A DNA stretch of 17,693 nucleotides from Promethearchaeota archaeon (GTDB lineage: Archaea > Asgardarchaeota > Lokiarchaeia > Sigyniarchaeales > SOKP01): contig JAUWHL010000202.1 in assembly GCA_030605895.1 (NCBI GenBank), forward strand, positions 1-17,693, written 5' to 3'. Positions 5,634-14,143 of the stretch are shown here, piece by piece. The notes beneath the pieces are model-generated. The model was not told the DNA's origin and ran no database searches. It was given only the letters and a program-made list of their open reading frames with translations. Position numbers and translations under genes: made by a program. How positions within the stretch are numbered: position 1 is the stretch's first letter; the number at the start of each line of letters is the position of its first letter.

Positions 5634-6428
5634 GTGAGTAGTATTATGGAACAAGATGAAGAATCTGTAGATGATGAGTTCGAAGATTTTGAAGATGATG
5701 AAGAAGCTATACGAGATGTTGTAGTTCCTGGAGAAGTTCTAACCGAAGATGTTAAAAACTTTTTACCAGGAAGGGGAACGATCTTAAATAAAGAGAAAAA
5801 TAAAATTATCTCTTTGAATATTGGGCTAAAACAAATAAAAAAGAATTATATCAATGTAATTCCACTTCGGGGATTTTATACGCCTCGTCCTGGAGATAAA
5901 GTAATGGCTTTAGTAGTTGATAAGAATCCTGTTAAATATAAATGTGATATTAATGCTAAAGATTTTGGTCAGCTTAAACCTAAAAATACAATTAAATCAG
6001 GTAGAACTAGAGGATTCAGAGGAGGGGGACCGCCTCAGGATGATGTAAATACTGAAAAATTTGATATAGGGGATATTTTAGTCGCAAAAATTCTTTCTGC
6101 AGATCGTTTAAACAAACCTGAATTAACTACTGTCGGAAAATATTTAGGAAAAAAAACTGGAGGAATTATTATTTCTATAGATCCACCTAAAATTCCTAGA
6201 GTAATTGGTAGAAACGGGTCAATGATTAAAATGTTAAAAAATTTAACCAAATGTAATATATTTGTAACTCAAAATGGGCGTGTTTGGCTGAAAGGTGAAA
6301 ATATTGCTCATGAAAGATTGCTTATTGAATCAATTAATAAAATTTCTTCGGAAGCTCATACTGTTGGTTTAACAGATAGAATGCAAGAGTATATCATAAA
6401 TGAAAAAAAGAAAAGAGGTATTGAATAG
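5634..6428 (+). CDS. rrp4: exosome RNA-binding subunit Rrp4
   Basis: Rrp4 forms part of the RNA-binding cap on the hexameric Rrp41/Rrp42 ring. The protein has a very acidic N-terminal tail (residues 1-25, mostly Asp/Glu), the N-terminal Rrp4 domain (VPGEVL...FLPGRGT...LRGFYTPRPGDKV), an S1 domain (about 84-170) and a KH domain with GxxG loop I191-G-R-N-G195. Two features look unusual: the acidic tail, and an Arg-Gly-rich insertion at about 121-140 (SGRTRGFRGGGPPQDDVNTE) within the S1 domain. The GTG at 5634 gives 264 residues; an ATG at 5646 has a GTGAG seven bases upstream and is an equally good start that removes only four residues. The stop codon directly abuts the rrp41 ATG. Confidence 0.94.
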   Translation: MSSIMEQDEESVDDEFEDFEDDEEAIRDVVVPGEVLTEDVKNFLPGRGTILNKEKNKIISLNIGLKQIKKNYINVIPLRGFYTPRPGDKVMALVVDKNPVKYKCDINAKDFGQLKPKNTIKSGRTRGFRGGGPPQDDVNTEKFDIGDILVAKILSADRLNKPELTTVGKYLGKKTGGIIISIDPPKIPRVIGRNGSMIKMLKNLTKCNIFVTQNGRVWLKGENIAHERLLIESINKISSEAHTVGLTDRMQEYIINEKKKRGIE

Positions 6429-7214
6429 ATGCCATTAATAATTAAAGATGAATATCCAGAAACTTTATTTCGTAAAGATGGAAAAAGACTTGATGGTAGA
6501 GATGTTAATGAATTAAGACCTATAAAAATGGAAGTTGGTGTAATAAAAAACGCTGATGGTTCAGCGTATCTTGAATGGGGTAATAATAAGATTTTCGCAG
6601 CGGTGTATGGACCACGAGAAGTGCATCCACATCATCTAGCAAAACCAGATAGAGGAATCTTGAGAGTATTTTATAGAATGGCTACATATTCTGTTTTTGA
6701 TAGGAAAAGACCCGCTCCTGGACGTCGTGAAAAAGAAATTTCCATGATCATTTCAGATTGCATTGAACCTTTACTCTTTCTTGAACTATATCCTGGCACT
6801 AGTTTTGAAATTTTTATTGAAGTTATGGATGCTGATGGTGGCACTAGATGTGCAAGTACTACAGTAGCAGCATTAGCTTTAGCTGATGCGGGGATACCTA
6901 TGAAAAGTTTGGTATCATCTATAGCTGTAGGAAAAATTGATGGGAAGATAGTTGTTGATCTTTCTGGCATTGAAGATAAAGCTGGAAATGCAGATTTACC
7001 AATCGCAATCACTTGGTATAATGAGGAACTCTCATTATTACAATTTGATGGAGATATGAACTTGGATGAGCTAAATGACTTCTTAGACATTGCAAAGAAT
7101 GCCCTAAAAGATATACACCAAATTCAATTAGATGCATTAAAAAGTAAATATGTAAAATTACAAGAAGAAACAAATAAATCAAAGGGAAAAAATGAAAAAA
7201 AAGGTGATGAGTAA
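6429..7214 (+). CDS. rrp41: exosome catalytic subunit Rrp41 (RNase PH fold)
   Basis: Rrp41 is the phosphorolytic 3'-5' exoribonuclease subunit of the archaeal exosome; with Rrp42 it forms the (Rrp41-Rrp42)3 ring. Visible family features are the opening RKDGKRLDGRDVNELRPI, AVYGPREVHP, the RPAPGRREKEIS stretch with R99/R100 near the phosphate and RNA site, DADGGTRCAS (134-143), and DLSGIEDKAGNADLPI, in which D183 and D189 align with the catalytic acids known from Sulfolobus Rrp41. All catalytic residues I can check are present. After about residue 235 there is a Lys/Glu-rich tail to 261. The ATG follows the rrp4 stop with no gap, indicating translational coupling. Its 3' end supplies GGTGATG as ribosome binding site for rrp42. 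Confidence 0.97.
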   Translation: MPLIIKDEYPETLFRKDGKRLDGRDVNELRPIKMEVGVIKNADGSAYLEWGNNKIFAAVYGPREVHPHHLAKPDRGILRVFYRMATYSVFDRKRPAPGRREKEISMIISDCIEPLLFLELYPGTSFEIFIEVMDADGGTRCASTTVAALALADAGIPMKSLVSSIAVGKIDGKIVVDLSGIEDKAGNADLPIAITWYNEELSLLQFDGDMNLDELNDFLDIAKNALKDIHQIQLDALKSKYVKLQEETNKSKGKNEKKGDE

Positions 7215-7216
7215 AA

Positions 7217-8050
7217 ATGATGGATGTTAAGCGAATTATTTCAAAAATTGAAAGAGATTATATCGTGTCAAATTTGAAAAAAGAAGAACGAATTGATAAT
7301 AGAGATCTTTGGGAATACCGTAAATTTCAGGTTAAAAGTGATACTATTGCCTCAGCAGAAGGTTCTGCAGATGTTTCTTTAGGAGATACAAGAATTATAA
7401 CTGGGTTGAAATACGATGTAGGTGTCCCTTTTCCAGATCTACCTGATGAAGGAGTTTGTACCGTCATGGCTGAGTTACTACCACTAGCTTCTCCACTATT
7501 TGAAAGAGGTCCTCCTGATGAGCAGTCAATCGAATTAGCAAGAGTAGTGGATCGTGGAATTCGACATGCAGATTGTGTTCAAACTAAAAAGCTATGCATT
7601 AAAGAAAAGGAAGCCGTCTATATTCTTTTTGTTGATATGTATGTAATTAATTATGGTGGTAATTTGATTGATGCGGGCGGTGTTAGTGCGTTAAGTACAT
7701 TAATTTCAGCTCATATACCTGAAGGTATATGGAATGAAGAAAAACATGAAACGGAATGGACTGGAAAATATTTAACTGGAAAATCCCTTGTAAAAGAATT
7801 ACCTCTTATATTAACATATGGAAAAATCGAAGATATTGTCTTTTTAGACCCAAATCTACCAGAAGAATTGGTTTGCGATGGTAAAATTTCGATTTCAGTC
7901 ACCGAAGATAAAATAACTTCAATTCAAAAGAGTGGAGCAGCTACATTTACAATCGATGAAATAAAAATGCTAGGAAGTAAATCTTTAGAAATCGGTAAAA
8001 AATTAAGAAAGGAACTCAATCCTTTACAATATATAAGTAAAATCGAATAA
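7217..8050 (+). CDS. rrp42: exosome non-catalytic subunit Rrp42 (RNase PH fold)
   Basis: The 277-residue protein is the RNase PH-fold partner of Rrp41. It shows the Rrp42 hallmarks RIDNRDLWEYR, AEGSADVSLGDTRIITGLK, VPFPDLPDEG, LPLASPLFERGPPDEQSIELARVVDRGIR and INYGGNLIDAGGVSALSTLI. It has no equivalent of the IEDKAGNAD catalytic acids of Rrp41, as expected: Rrp42 helps position RNA and form the active-site interface. It begins two bases after the rrp41 stop; ATG codons at 7217 and 7220 are both possible, with GGTGAT inside rrp41 as the ribosome binding site. It ends the first half of the superoperon; the next gene is on the other strand. Confidence 0.96.
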   Translation: MMDVKRIISKIERDYIVSNLKKEERIDNRDLWEYRKFQVKSDTIASAEGSADVSLGDTRIITGLKYDVGVPFPDLPDEGVCTVMAELLPLASPLFERGPPDEQSIELARVVDRGIRHADCVQTKKLCIKEKEAVYILFVDMYVINYGGNLIDAGGVSALSTLISAHIPEGIWNEEKHETEWTGKYLTGKSLVKELPLILTYGKIEDIVFLDPNLPEELVCDGKISISVTEDKITSIQKSGAATFTIDEIKMLGSKSLEIGKKLRKELNPLQYISKIE

Positions 8051-8103
8051 ATTTTTAAAAATTTTTTTCTTACTTAGTTTAATTTGATCTTTTTATTTTT
8101 TAA
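8051..8103 (+). terminator. T-rich terminator region after rrp42
   Basis: T-tracts at 8052-8056, 8062-8068 and 8090-8100 follow the rrp42 stop directly in the 107-base convergent gap. The first two also form a weak ATTTTT/AAAAAT pairing. Oligo-T alone is sufficient for termination in archaea. Confidence 0.4.
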
Positions 8104-8157
8104 TTTAACATTCATTTAATATATTTAATTTATAGAATAATAAATCTTCAAAAATCT

Positions 8158-9147
8158 TTACTTAGCTACTCTTCTAAGCGTTTCAAATGAGCCATATCCT
8201 TCTTTTATACCATCCAGCTCGAAATTTCCCATAGATTGAATTAAAATTGATCGATTTCCTTCCCTATCTATAAAAGGAACTGGAATAATTGGTCCAACAC
8301 GAGCTTTGAGGGTATGTCTATTCCCCAAATCATCTATAAGCTCTAATTCCGAACTTATAGGAAACACCCCATCTTCTCGAAATTGTTGATCAACTACGCG
8401 TATAGTTTTCAATGGAATATTTTTTCCGTCTTTATATAAGAAACCTCCTGTAGATAAACGTCCATCATCAGTAATTATAGCCGCGGGATTTATTGCCAAA
8501 TTTTTATTAAACCAGACTACATAGTATAACCAATTACCTACACCTGTCCAATCACGAACTCCATAAGTGTGATCTCTTTGTCCTAGAGCATTTTCTATTA
8601 AATAATTTGTATCTCCTATTTGAATATTCCCAGAAAGAGCACCAATCTGTTCCCAGTGTTTATCTCCTGCTTTTTTTCCAATTTCTATCGATTCAGGAGT
8701 CATATGTTCGCTATACTCGTAAGTTTCGTTTAATGGATCGAATGATATATCCATACGTACTTTTTCAGTTTTACTAATTAATTTTGGCTGTTCACGTACC
8801 TTAGGTAAATCTTCAGGATTTTGAACAAAAATCATACTTCCTTTAAATTGATAATTCAATTTTGATGTGGATTGATAGTTATGGTAGACCCCGCCAACTT
8901 TAAGAATTTTATTATAATTTTTAACTTTTTGTTCTCTGAAATATCCCGCAGCTGAACCATTAGGGAGGAATAAGAAAAAAAATGACATACTTTCTTCCTT
9001 ATTTGGCTTGAATCCTAAACGTGTCATTCCTCCAAGAGAATTTTGCTTATCATAAAAAACAAAGTAATAGGATTCATTCCATTCTAGATGATCTGTACAG
9101 TGATCTGGATGAGTTATAGGTTCCATTTTTTTTACCACTTTAAACAT
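8158..9147 (-). CDS. lipocalin-like DUF7064/DUF7065 (AttH/CrtC-like) protein
   Basis: The 329-residue protein resembles the DUF7065/DUF7064 two-half beta-barrel proteins distantly related to AttH and CrtC (hydroxyneurosporene synthase). Key stretches are HWEQIGALSGNIQIGDTNY (residues about 164-182) and GQRDHTYGVRDWTGVGNW (189-206); the RDH.WG.RDW pattern is the part of the family that I recognise. CrtC-like members hydrate lipid-like substrates and others are thought to bind hydrophobic ligands, but no reaction can be assigned here. No signal peptide is visible, so it is probably cytoplasmic. Its ATG lies inside the end of the upstream dikinase gene (eight-base overlap sharing ATGTTTAA), which implies translational coupling and a joint role. 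Confidence 0.65.
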   Translation of the reverse strand: MFKVVKKMEPITHPDHCTDHLEWNESYYFVFYDKQNSLGGMTRLGFKPNKEESMSFFFLFLPNGSAAGYFREQKVKNYNKILKVGGVYHNYQSTSKLNYQFKGSMIFVQNPEDLPKVREQPKLISKTEKVRMDISFDPLNETYEYSEHMTPESIEIGKKAGDKHWEQIGALSGNIQIGDTNYLIENALGQRDHTYGVRDWTGVGNWLYYVVWFNKNLAINPAAIITDDGRLSTGGFLYKDGKNIPLKTIRVVDQQFREDGVFPISSELELIDDLGNRHTLKARVGPIIPVPFIDREGNRSILIQSMGNFELDGIKEGYGSFETLRRVAK

Positions 9148-11872
9148 TTTTTTGAAGAATTATAGTACCATTATTACCATTAATTTCAATAATTTGACCT
9201 GTCTGAAAAATTTTACAAGCATTTGTAATGTTTGTGACTGCGGGAATGCCATATTCTCTTGCAACTACAGCGCCATGAGAGAGAATTCCGCCCGTTTCGG
9301 TAATTAAGCCTCCAATTTTGGAAAAAACAGGGGTCCAACCAGGATCTGTCTGAGGAACAACTATAATATCACCAGCTCTTATTGTTGATATGAGATCAAT
9401 ATTGTGAACAATACGTATAGGAGCAGTTATAATTCCCTGACTTGCTGCCAAACCATGAAATACTTTACTTTCTTTGCCATATTTTAACATGTCATTAAAT
9501 TCTAATGAACCCAAAAGGAATTTTGGTGGCACTTTATTTTCATATCGTTTAAATTCCTTATATCGTGTTGTAACTTCAGAGGATATCATTTGAATTTCTT
9601 GTTGATTGTATTTATTCAATATTAAATTCTTAACTTCTTGTTTATAAAGGAAAAAAATCTTATTTTCATCAGATAAAATCCCTTTTTGTGTAAAAATTTT
9701 TCCAATTTCTAAATACAAATTTCTATTCCTTGTGATCCATTTATCAAGGTTAAATCGCTGATTTTCCCTAAATTTTATGTATTTCCTACTATTTTTTAAA
9801 ATTGTTAAGAAAAATTTCCATTTCAGTAAACCAAATTTTTGTGCCCTTATCTTGGATTCTACAATCTTCTCAATTCGCTCTTTTTTTCGTAAATTTTTAT
9901 TTTTTATCGTTTCGAGATCTTGTAATTGATCCATTACTAATGATTTTAAGACATCCATTAGATTGGTCATGGGATATTCTCTCCACCGAGGATAAAAAGT
10001 TTCTCTTGTGAAGGAACGATCACCAAAACTTTGGAGAAAACTTTCAAATTTGATAAGAAAATCTTTTACTATGGGATTAGTCTCTGTTTTTAATGTATTA
10101 TAAATATTTACCGATTCTTGATTGATGAATATTGATTTTAATTCTGGAGATCTATTAATAAAGGATACTAAAAGATGAACTTCATCATTTGTTTCTGTTA
10201 ATTTATGCTCAAGTCCAGAAACTAAAATTGGATAAAATTGCGAAGATTCTTCCTTTCCAAGAAATCGGATAAGTAGATATTGTATCAATAAATTCATCCC
10301 TATATTATGTACGGGAATCCCATATCGAATGAGCCGAAAATGAGCGATCATAGTTCTATCTAAATCCTCAGCTAATTTAATAAGATCCTGTAATTCACCA
10401 GATTTGGCGATCTTTTGTAATTTTATATCAAATTCTTCGCAATAAGGAATAAATATTTCCTGATTCCAATTGTTATAAGCTTCAGCAGTCTTGGACATTG
10501 ATCCATTAGGGTCATGAAACATTATTCTTAGTTCTGCCACTATTCTTTTAATAAGATGAAAAGGAAGTTCTTTCATTGTTTTTTTTCCATAAGATCCTGA
10601 ACCTTCTGGAAAATAATTCAAAACATCTTCATTCCTCATGAATGTAGGAATTTCGTTCTCAATTTTTCTCATTATTACCTTGAGATTGAAATAAACATGA
10701 GCGTTATGTAATTTTAATAATTGTGTATCCATTCGTCTATAACCCATTATGCTGTTTAATTCAATATTGACTATATTCGTTATTGGATCCCCCAAAAGCC
10801 CAAAATATAGAGGTGTAACATTATCATTCCAATAATCATCTGAATACCCTCTACTCCAAAATATTTCTGGTTCTTTAAACTCTTCTTTTATCGTTGTAAC
10901 AGGCCGAGTTTGAAGGATATTAATTTTATTATCTTGATCTATCGCCCATTCAATATCTTGGGGGTTTCCGTTAAATCTTTTTTCAATTTCTAGACCTATT
11001 TTGGCAAGTCTTATTATCTCATTTTCAGATAAAGAAGGTTGTTGATTTAATTCATCTGATAATTCTCTATATTCAATACCTCCATTATCTTCAGAAGATT
11101 TTGGATATGCTGCTAACCTTTTTATACCAATTCGTTTATTAAGAATTTTAAATGATCCTCTCTTTGATTTTTTAATAAAGAATTGATCTGGACTGCATTT
11201 TCCTGATACAATTGATTCTCCTAATCCAAAATTCGATTCAATCAATAATTCAGTATTGTCAGATGATATTGGATTAATTGTAAATAAAACTCCAGCAGAT
11301 TTCGATAGTACCATTTGTTGAATAATAACAGCTATTTTCACCTTATTATGCGGTATTTTGTTTTTATGTCTATAAATAATAGCTCGATTTGTCCATAAAG
11401 AAGCATAACACCGCTTTATGTAATGAAGTAATAGTTCCAGATCTTTTACATTAAGAAAAGTGTCATATTGTCCTGCAAAGGAGGCTTTAGGCATATCTTC
11501 CGCTGTTGCAGATGATCTAATAGCTACACCATAAGAGGAAAATGGTTGATATTTTAAATTAATTTCTTCAATTAATTCTTTTGGAAATGAACTCTTCTCA
11601 AATGTATCAGATATTGTGTTGGCAAGGTTATTTACGGATTCAAGATTACTATAATCAATTGATTTTAACGTTTTTTGAATGAGTTCAATAAGATTATTAT
11701 TTTTTAGAAAAAGATCATAGGCTGTTATTTTCACAACAAAACCACTGGGAACAGAAAAATTATTCTTGATTAATTTACCTAAATTTGCAGCTTTACTTCC
11801 TACTCCCCTATCTTTATAAGTTATATCAGTTAAATCTATCGTTAAAAATTCTTCTTTAGTCATAAAATACAC
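9140..11872 (-). CDS. rifampicin phosphotransferase-like PEP-synthase family dikinase
   Basis: The 910-residue protein has the order of rifampicin phosphotransferase and PEP synthase relatives. An N-terminal ATP-grasp (PPDK_N) domain covers about residues 20-325, with GSKAANLGKL, VPSGF, IRSSATAEDMPKASFAGQYDT (R119, S120, S121), DIEWAID (306-312) and QTRPVTT. A middle substrate domain runs about 335-790 and is poorly conserved. A C-terminal swivelling phosphohistidine domain contains ETGGILSHGAVVAREYGIPA, with catalytic H866. Such enzymes split ATP into AMP and phosphate, passing the beta-phosphate through the His to a substrate. The divergent middle domain means the substrate cannot be named; pyruvate is less likely because the domain order is ATP-substrate-His. 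The ATG at 11872 or the one three codons later (11863) may be used. It is cotranscribed with the lipocalin-like gene. Confidence 0.8.
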   Translation of the reverse strand: MYFMTKEEFLTIDLTDITYKDRGVGSKAANLGKLIKNNFSVPSGFVVKITAYDLFLKNNNLIELIQKTLKSIDYSNLESVNNLANTISDTFEKSSFPKELIEEINLKYQPFSSYGVAIRSSATAEDMPKASFAGQYDTFLNVKDLELLLHYIKRCYASLWTNRAIIYRHKNKIPHNKVKIAVIIQQMVLSKSAGVLFTINPISSDNTELLIESNFGLGESIVSGKCSPDQFFIKKSKRGSFKILNKRIGIKRLAAYPKSSEDNGGIEYRELSDELNQQPSLSENEIIRLAKIGLEIEKRFNGNPQDIEWAIDQDNKINILQTRPVTTIKEEFKEPEIFWSRGYSDDYWNDNVTPLYFGLLGDPITNIVNIELNSIMGYRRMDTQLLKLHNAHVYFNLKVIMRKIENEIPTFMRNEDVLNYFPEGSGSYGKKTMKELPFHLIKRIVAELRIMFHDPNGSMSKTAEAYNNWNQEIFIPYCEEFDIKLQKIAKSGELQDLIKLAEDLDRTMIAHFRLIRYGIPVHNIGMNLLIQYLLIRFLGKEESSQFYPILVSGLEHKLTETNDEVHLLVSFINRSPELKSIFINQESVNIYNTLKTETNPIVKDFLIKFESFLQSFGDRSFTRETFYPRWREYPMTNLMDVLKSLVMDQLQDLETIKNKNLRKKERIEKIVESKIRAQKFGLLKWKFFLTILKNSRKYIKFRENQRFNLDKWITRNRNLYLEIGKIFTQKGILSDENKIFFLYKQEVKNLILNKYNQQEIQMISSEVTTRYKEFKRYENKVPPKFLLGSLEFNDMLKYGKESKVFHGLAASQGIITAPIRIVHNIDLISTIRAGDIIVVPQTDPGWTPVFSKIGGLITETGGILSHGAVVAREYGIPAVTNITNACKIFQTGQIIEINGNNGTIILQKNV

Positions 11873-12003
11873 TTATCATTATGCAAAATTTTAAATATCT
11901 TATAATTTAACTTTTTAACCTTAGTTAATTTAAATGTTCACTTTAAAGAAATTCAGATTAAAATCTATATTAGAGAACTATTTTGGTAAAAGATTTTCTG
12001 AAT

Positions 12004-12019
12004 TAGAAAAATTTATAGT
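12004..12019 (+). promoter_or_regulatory. BRE/TATA-like promoter of the eL43-pcc1-prefoldin segment
   Basis: TAGAAAAA followed by TTTATAGT predicts a start near 12040, giving a leader of about 30 bases before the eL43 ATG. An independent promoter is needed here because the inserted minus-strand cassette separates these genes from rrp42. The rest of the 200-base divergent gap (11873-12072) is AT-rich with candidate TATA elements for the minus strand near 11890-11910. Confidence 0.4.
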
Positions 12020-12072
12020 TTATTCTATTTTTTAATGTAACATCAACTATTTAATACTAGTTTTGATATAAA

Positions 12073-12360
12073 ATGGGAAAATTAAAGAAAGTGGGCATAA
12101 CTGGCAAATACGGTGCAAGATATGGAAGTACTTTAAGGAAAAGAACTCGCCTAATTCTAGAAAAGGAGAAAGGAGATATCAAATGCCCTAAATGTGAAAC
12201 AAAAGGATCTATACATCGAATATCAACCGGTATTTGGCATTGTAAAAAATGCAACGCTAAGTTTACGGGAGGAGCTTATTACATAGAAACCCCACGAGGG
12301 GCAGAATCTTTCAGAATAGCGAAACGTAAAGAACGAGAATTAGAAGTCATGGAAGAATAA
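12073..12360 (+). CDS. rpl37ae: large ribosomal subunit protein eL43 (L37Ae)
   Basis: The 95-residue basic protein has the four-cysteine zinc ribbon of L37Ae: C38-P-K-C41 and C57-K-K-C60, with the conserved opening KKVGITGKYGARYGSTLRKR and the KCNAKFTGGAYYIETPRG segment. It binds 23S rRNA in the large subunit. Both zinc pairs are intact and the length is normal. It is the usual neighbour of rrp42 in archaeal superoperons, though here a two-gene cassette lies between them. Its TAA stop shares its last base with the pcc1 ATG (TAATG), so there is no room for rpoP, which often follows in other archaea. Confidence 0.97.
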   Translation: MGKLKKVGITGKYGARYGSTLRKRTRLILEKEKGDIKCPKCETKGSIHRISTGIWHCKKCNAKFTGGAYYIETPRGAESFRIAKRKERELEVMEE

Positions 12361-12632
12361 TGAGTCAAGCTAACTCTTTTTCAATAGAATCTACAATAGA
12401 ATTTCAATTCAAATCTTCTAAAATTCGAGACATTTCTTATAACTCTTTTTTACCAGAGTTTACTAAATTACAAACCAAGCGATCTGAAGTTTTTATGGAA
12501 AAAAAGAATGATAATTTTATAGTTTTCAATTTAAAATGTAATGATATTACAGCTTTTCGTGCATCTATTAACGAAATTATTAGTTTCGGGAAAGTAGTTG
12601 ATAATACCTCGAAAATAGTTGATAATTCATAG
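12360..12632 (+). CDS. pcc1: KEOPS complex subunit Pcc1-like protein
   Basis: The 90-residue protein fits the CTAG/Pcc1 family by size, by position between eL43 and prefoldin beta, and by the C-terminal pattern ITAFRASINEIISFGKVVDNTSKIVDN, which corresponds to the D.TALRA.LNS.LRW... signature. Pcc1 dimerises and binds Kae1 in KEOPS, which makes t6A37 in tRNAs that read ANN codons; tRNA-Lys(CUU) and tRNA-Ser(GCU) in this window read such codons. Its start overlaps the eL43 stop by one base, suggesting coupled translation. Sequence conservation is modest, so context carries part of the call. Confidence 0.82.
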   Translation: MSQANSFSIESTIEFQFKSSKIRDISYNSFLPEFTKLQTKRSEVFMEKKNDNFIVFNLKCNDITAFRASINEIISFGKVVDNTSKIVDNS

Positions 12633-12696
12633 AAAATATAATGTTTATAATATAATATACAATAAAAGAAAATAAACCTAATTTAGTGAAATTATA

Positions 12697-13050
12697 ATGA
12701 CGATAAATCTCGATAACCTAAACGAGGAACAAAAAAAGAAATTATTAAATTTCAATAATTTACAGCAATCTTTTGAATTTATTACTTCTCAAAGATTACA
12801 AATTGAAAGTACATTTAGAGAATCAGAACTAGCAATTGAAGAATTAGAAAAGATAAACCCAGAAGACACGGTCTATAAAACTATCGGCGGAATTTTAGTT
12901 AAAAGTGAAAAAAATAAATTATTAGATGAAAAAAAATCACTCAAAGTCACGCTTGAGATGCGATTGAAAACTCTAAAGCAAAAAGAAGAACGTGTGAAAA
13001 CTCAAATCGAAACAATGCGAAAATCTCTCCAAGCTGATTTTCAAAAATAA
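12697..13050 (+). CDS. pfdB: prefoldin subunit beta
   Basis: The 117-residue protein has two long helices flanking a short hairpin, typical of prefoldin beta. The N-terminal coiled coil runs about 10-52, the turn region PEDTVYKTIGGILVKSEKN (about 55-73) is the strongly conserved beta-prefoldin signature, and the C-terminal coiled coil runs about 74-113. Four beta and two alpha subunits make the jellyfish-shaped chaperone that hands unfolded proteins to the thermosome. It sits 64 bases after pcc1 and 17 bases before the DHH gene, the common archaeal order. The alpha subunit is not in this window. Confidence 0.95.
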   Translation: MTINLDNLNEEQKKKLLNFNNLQQSFEFITSQRLQIESTFRESELAIEELEKINPEDTVYKTIGGILVKSEKNKLLDEKKSLKVTLEMRLKTLKQKEERVKTQIETMRKSLQADFQK

Positions 13051-13067
13051 AATTTGAAGAAATTTTC

Positions 13068-14081
13068 ATGTTCAAATCAAAATCTAAAGATTTTTTAGCT
13101 TTCATAAAAAATAAAAAAATAATAATTACTACTCACGATTTAGTAGACATTGATGGGTTAGTCTCTTGTTTTACTTTAAAATTTTTACTTCGAAGTTGTT
13201 TACCTAATCATGAGATCTCTATTTATTTTTCAGAATTATCTAAATCAACAAAAAGTTTTCTTAAAAACTTTTCTGTAAAATTTCCTGAATTTAATTTATC
13301 ATATGAAAAAGATTTTAATGTATCTAAAGCTGATGTTTTATTAATAGTAGATACAAACAAATTAGATCAGATTAAATTAAAAAATATTTCAAATACATCA
13401 CCCTTAGAGATTCCTTATATCTTTATAGATCATCATTATTTAGGAAACAAGTCCGAAAATAAAAATAATAATATTAAATCATTAAATTTAATATTTGAAA
13501 ATATTTCTTCTACAGCCGAGATTATATTACTCTTATTCGAAATTTATAACATTCCACTGAATAACCCATTGAAAACACTCTTTATTGCCGCAATTTTAAC
13601 TGATTCAGGCTTTTTTAAGTATGGTAACAACAATACTATTCAGAACGCAAGTAAATTACTTAGTAAAGATATACACTTTCAAGATGTACTCATTCTTCTT
13701 AAAAAAGATGTTGATATATCAGGAAAAATAGCTAAAATAAAAGGTTTACAAAGACTTAAATTGATTCGAGAAGGTGAATATTTAATTGGAATAACAAACG
13801 TTAGTAGTTTTGGCGCAAGTATCGCTTCAATGTTAATAAAAGTAGGGTGTGATGTTTCAATTGTTATTTCAAAAGAAAAAAATCAATCAAGAATTAATAC
13901 TCGTGCTAAAAAAAGCGTTTGTGAAGAAACAGGATTGAATTTAGCAAAAATATTAGATCAAATATCCAAACAATATGAAGGAAGCGGTGGTGGGCACGAC
14001 GGAGCTGCATCCTTAACTATTAATATGGAATCTGATATTATTATCAATGAACTTATTGAAAATATTAAAGAATATTTATAA
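13068..14081 (+). CDS. DHH/DHHA1 family phosphoesterase
   Basis: The 337-residue protein has all main DHH motifs: H23-x3-D27-x-D29-G in THDLVDIDG, D95 in VDTN, the D121-H-H123 motif, and D179 in TDSG, which together bind two metal ions. The C-terminal DHHA1 domain has G307-G-G-H310 in GSGGGHDGAA. The family includes NrnA/RecJ-like nucleases that degrade short RNA or DNA oligomers or dinucleotides. The archaeal form next to prefoldin is conserved but its substrate is not settled; next to exosome genes, a role in finishing RNA decay products is a reasonable inference. It is the last gene of the superoperon proper. A near-palindromic TTTTTAATAATTAAAAA follows it at about 14088-14104. Confidence 0.88.
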   Translation: MFKSKSKDFLAFIKNKKIIITTHDLVDIDGLVSCFTLKFLLRSCLPNHEISIYFSELSKSTKSFLKNFSVKFPEFNLSYEKDFNVSKADVLLIVDTNKLDQIKLKNISNTSPLEIPYIFIDHHYLGNKSENKNNNIKSLNLIFENISSTAEIILLLFEIYNIPLNNPLKTLFIAAILTDSGFFKYGNNNTIQNASKLLSKDIHFQDVLILLKKDVDISGKIAKIKGLQRLKLIREGEYLIGITNVSSFGASIASMLIKVGCDVSIVISKEKNQSRINTRAKKSVCEETGLNLAKILDQISKQYEGSGGGHDGAASLTINMESDIIINELIENIKEYL

Positions 14082-14143
14082 TCCAAGTTTTTAATAATTA
14101 AAAATTATTGAAGATCAGTACTGTTATTTGATTTCATACTACC

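Noticed and set aside
7204..7210. GTGATGA resembling the C box of a C/D guide RNA
   Set aside because: It lies in the rrp41 3' end where it works as the rrp42 ribosome binding site, and no D box at suitable spacing was seen.
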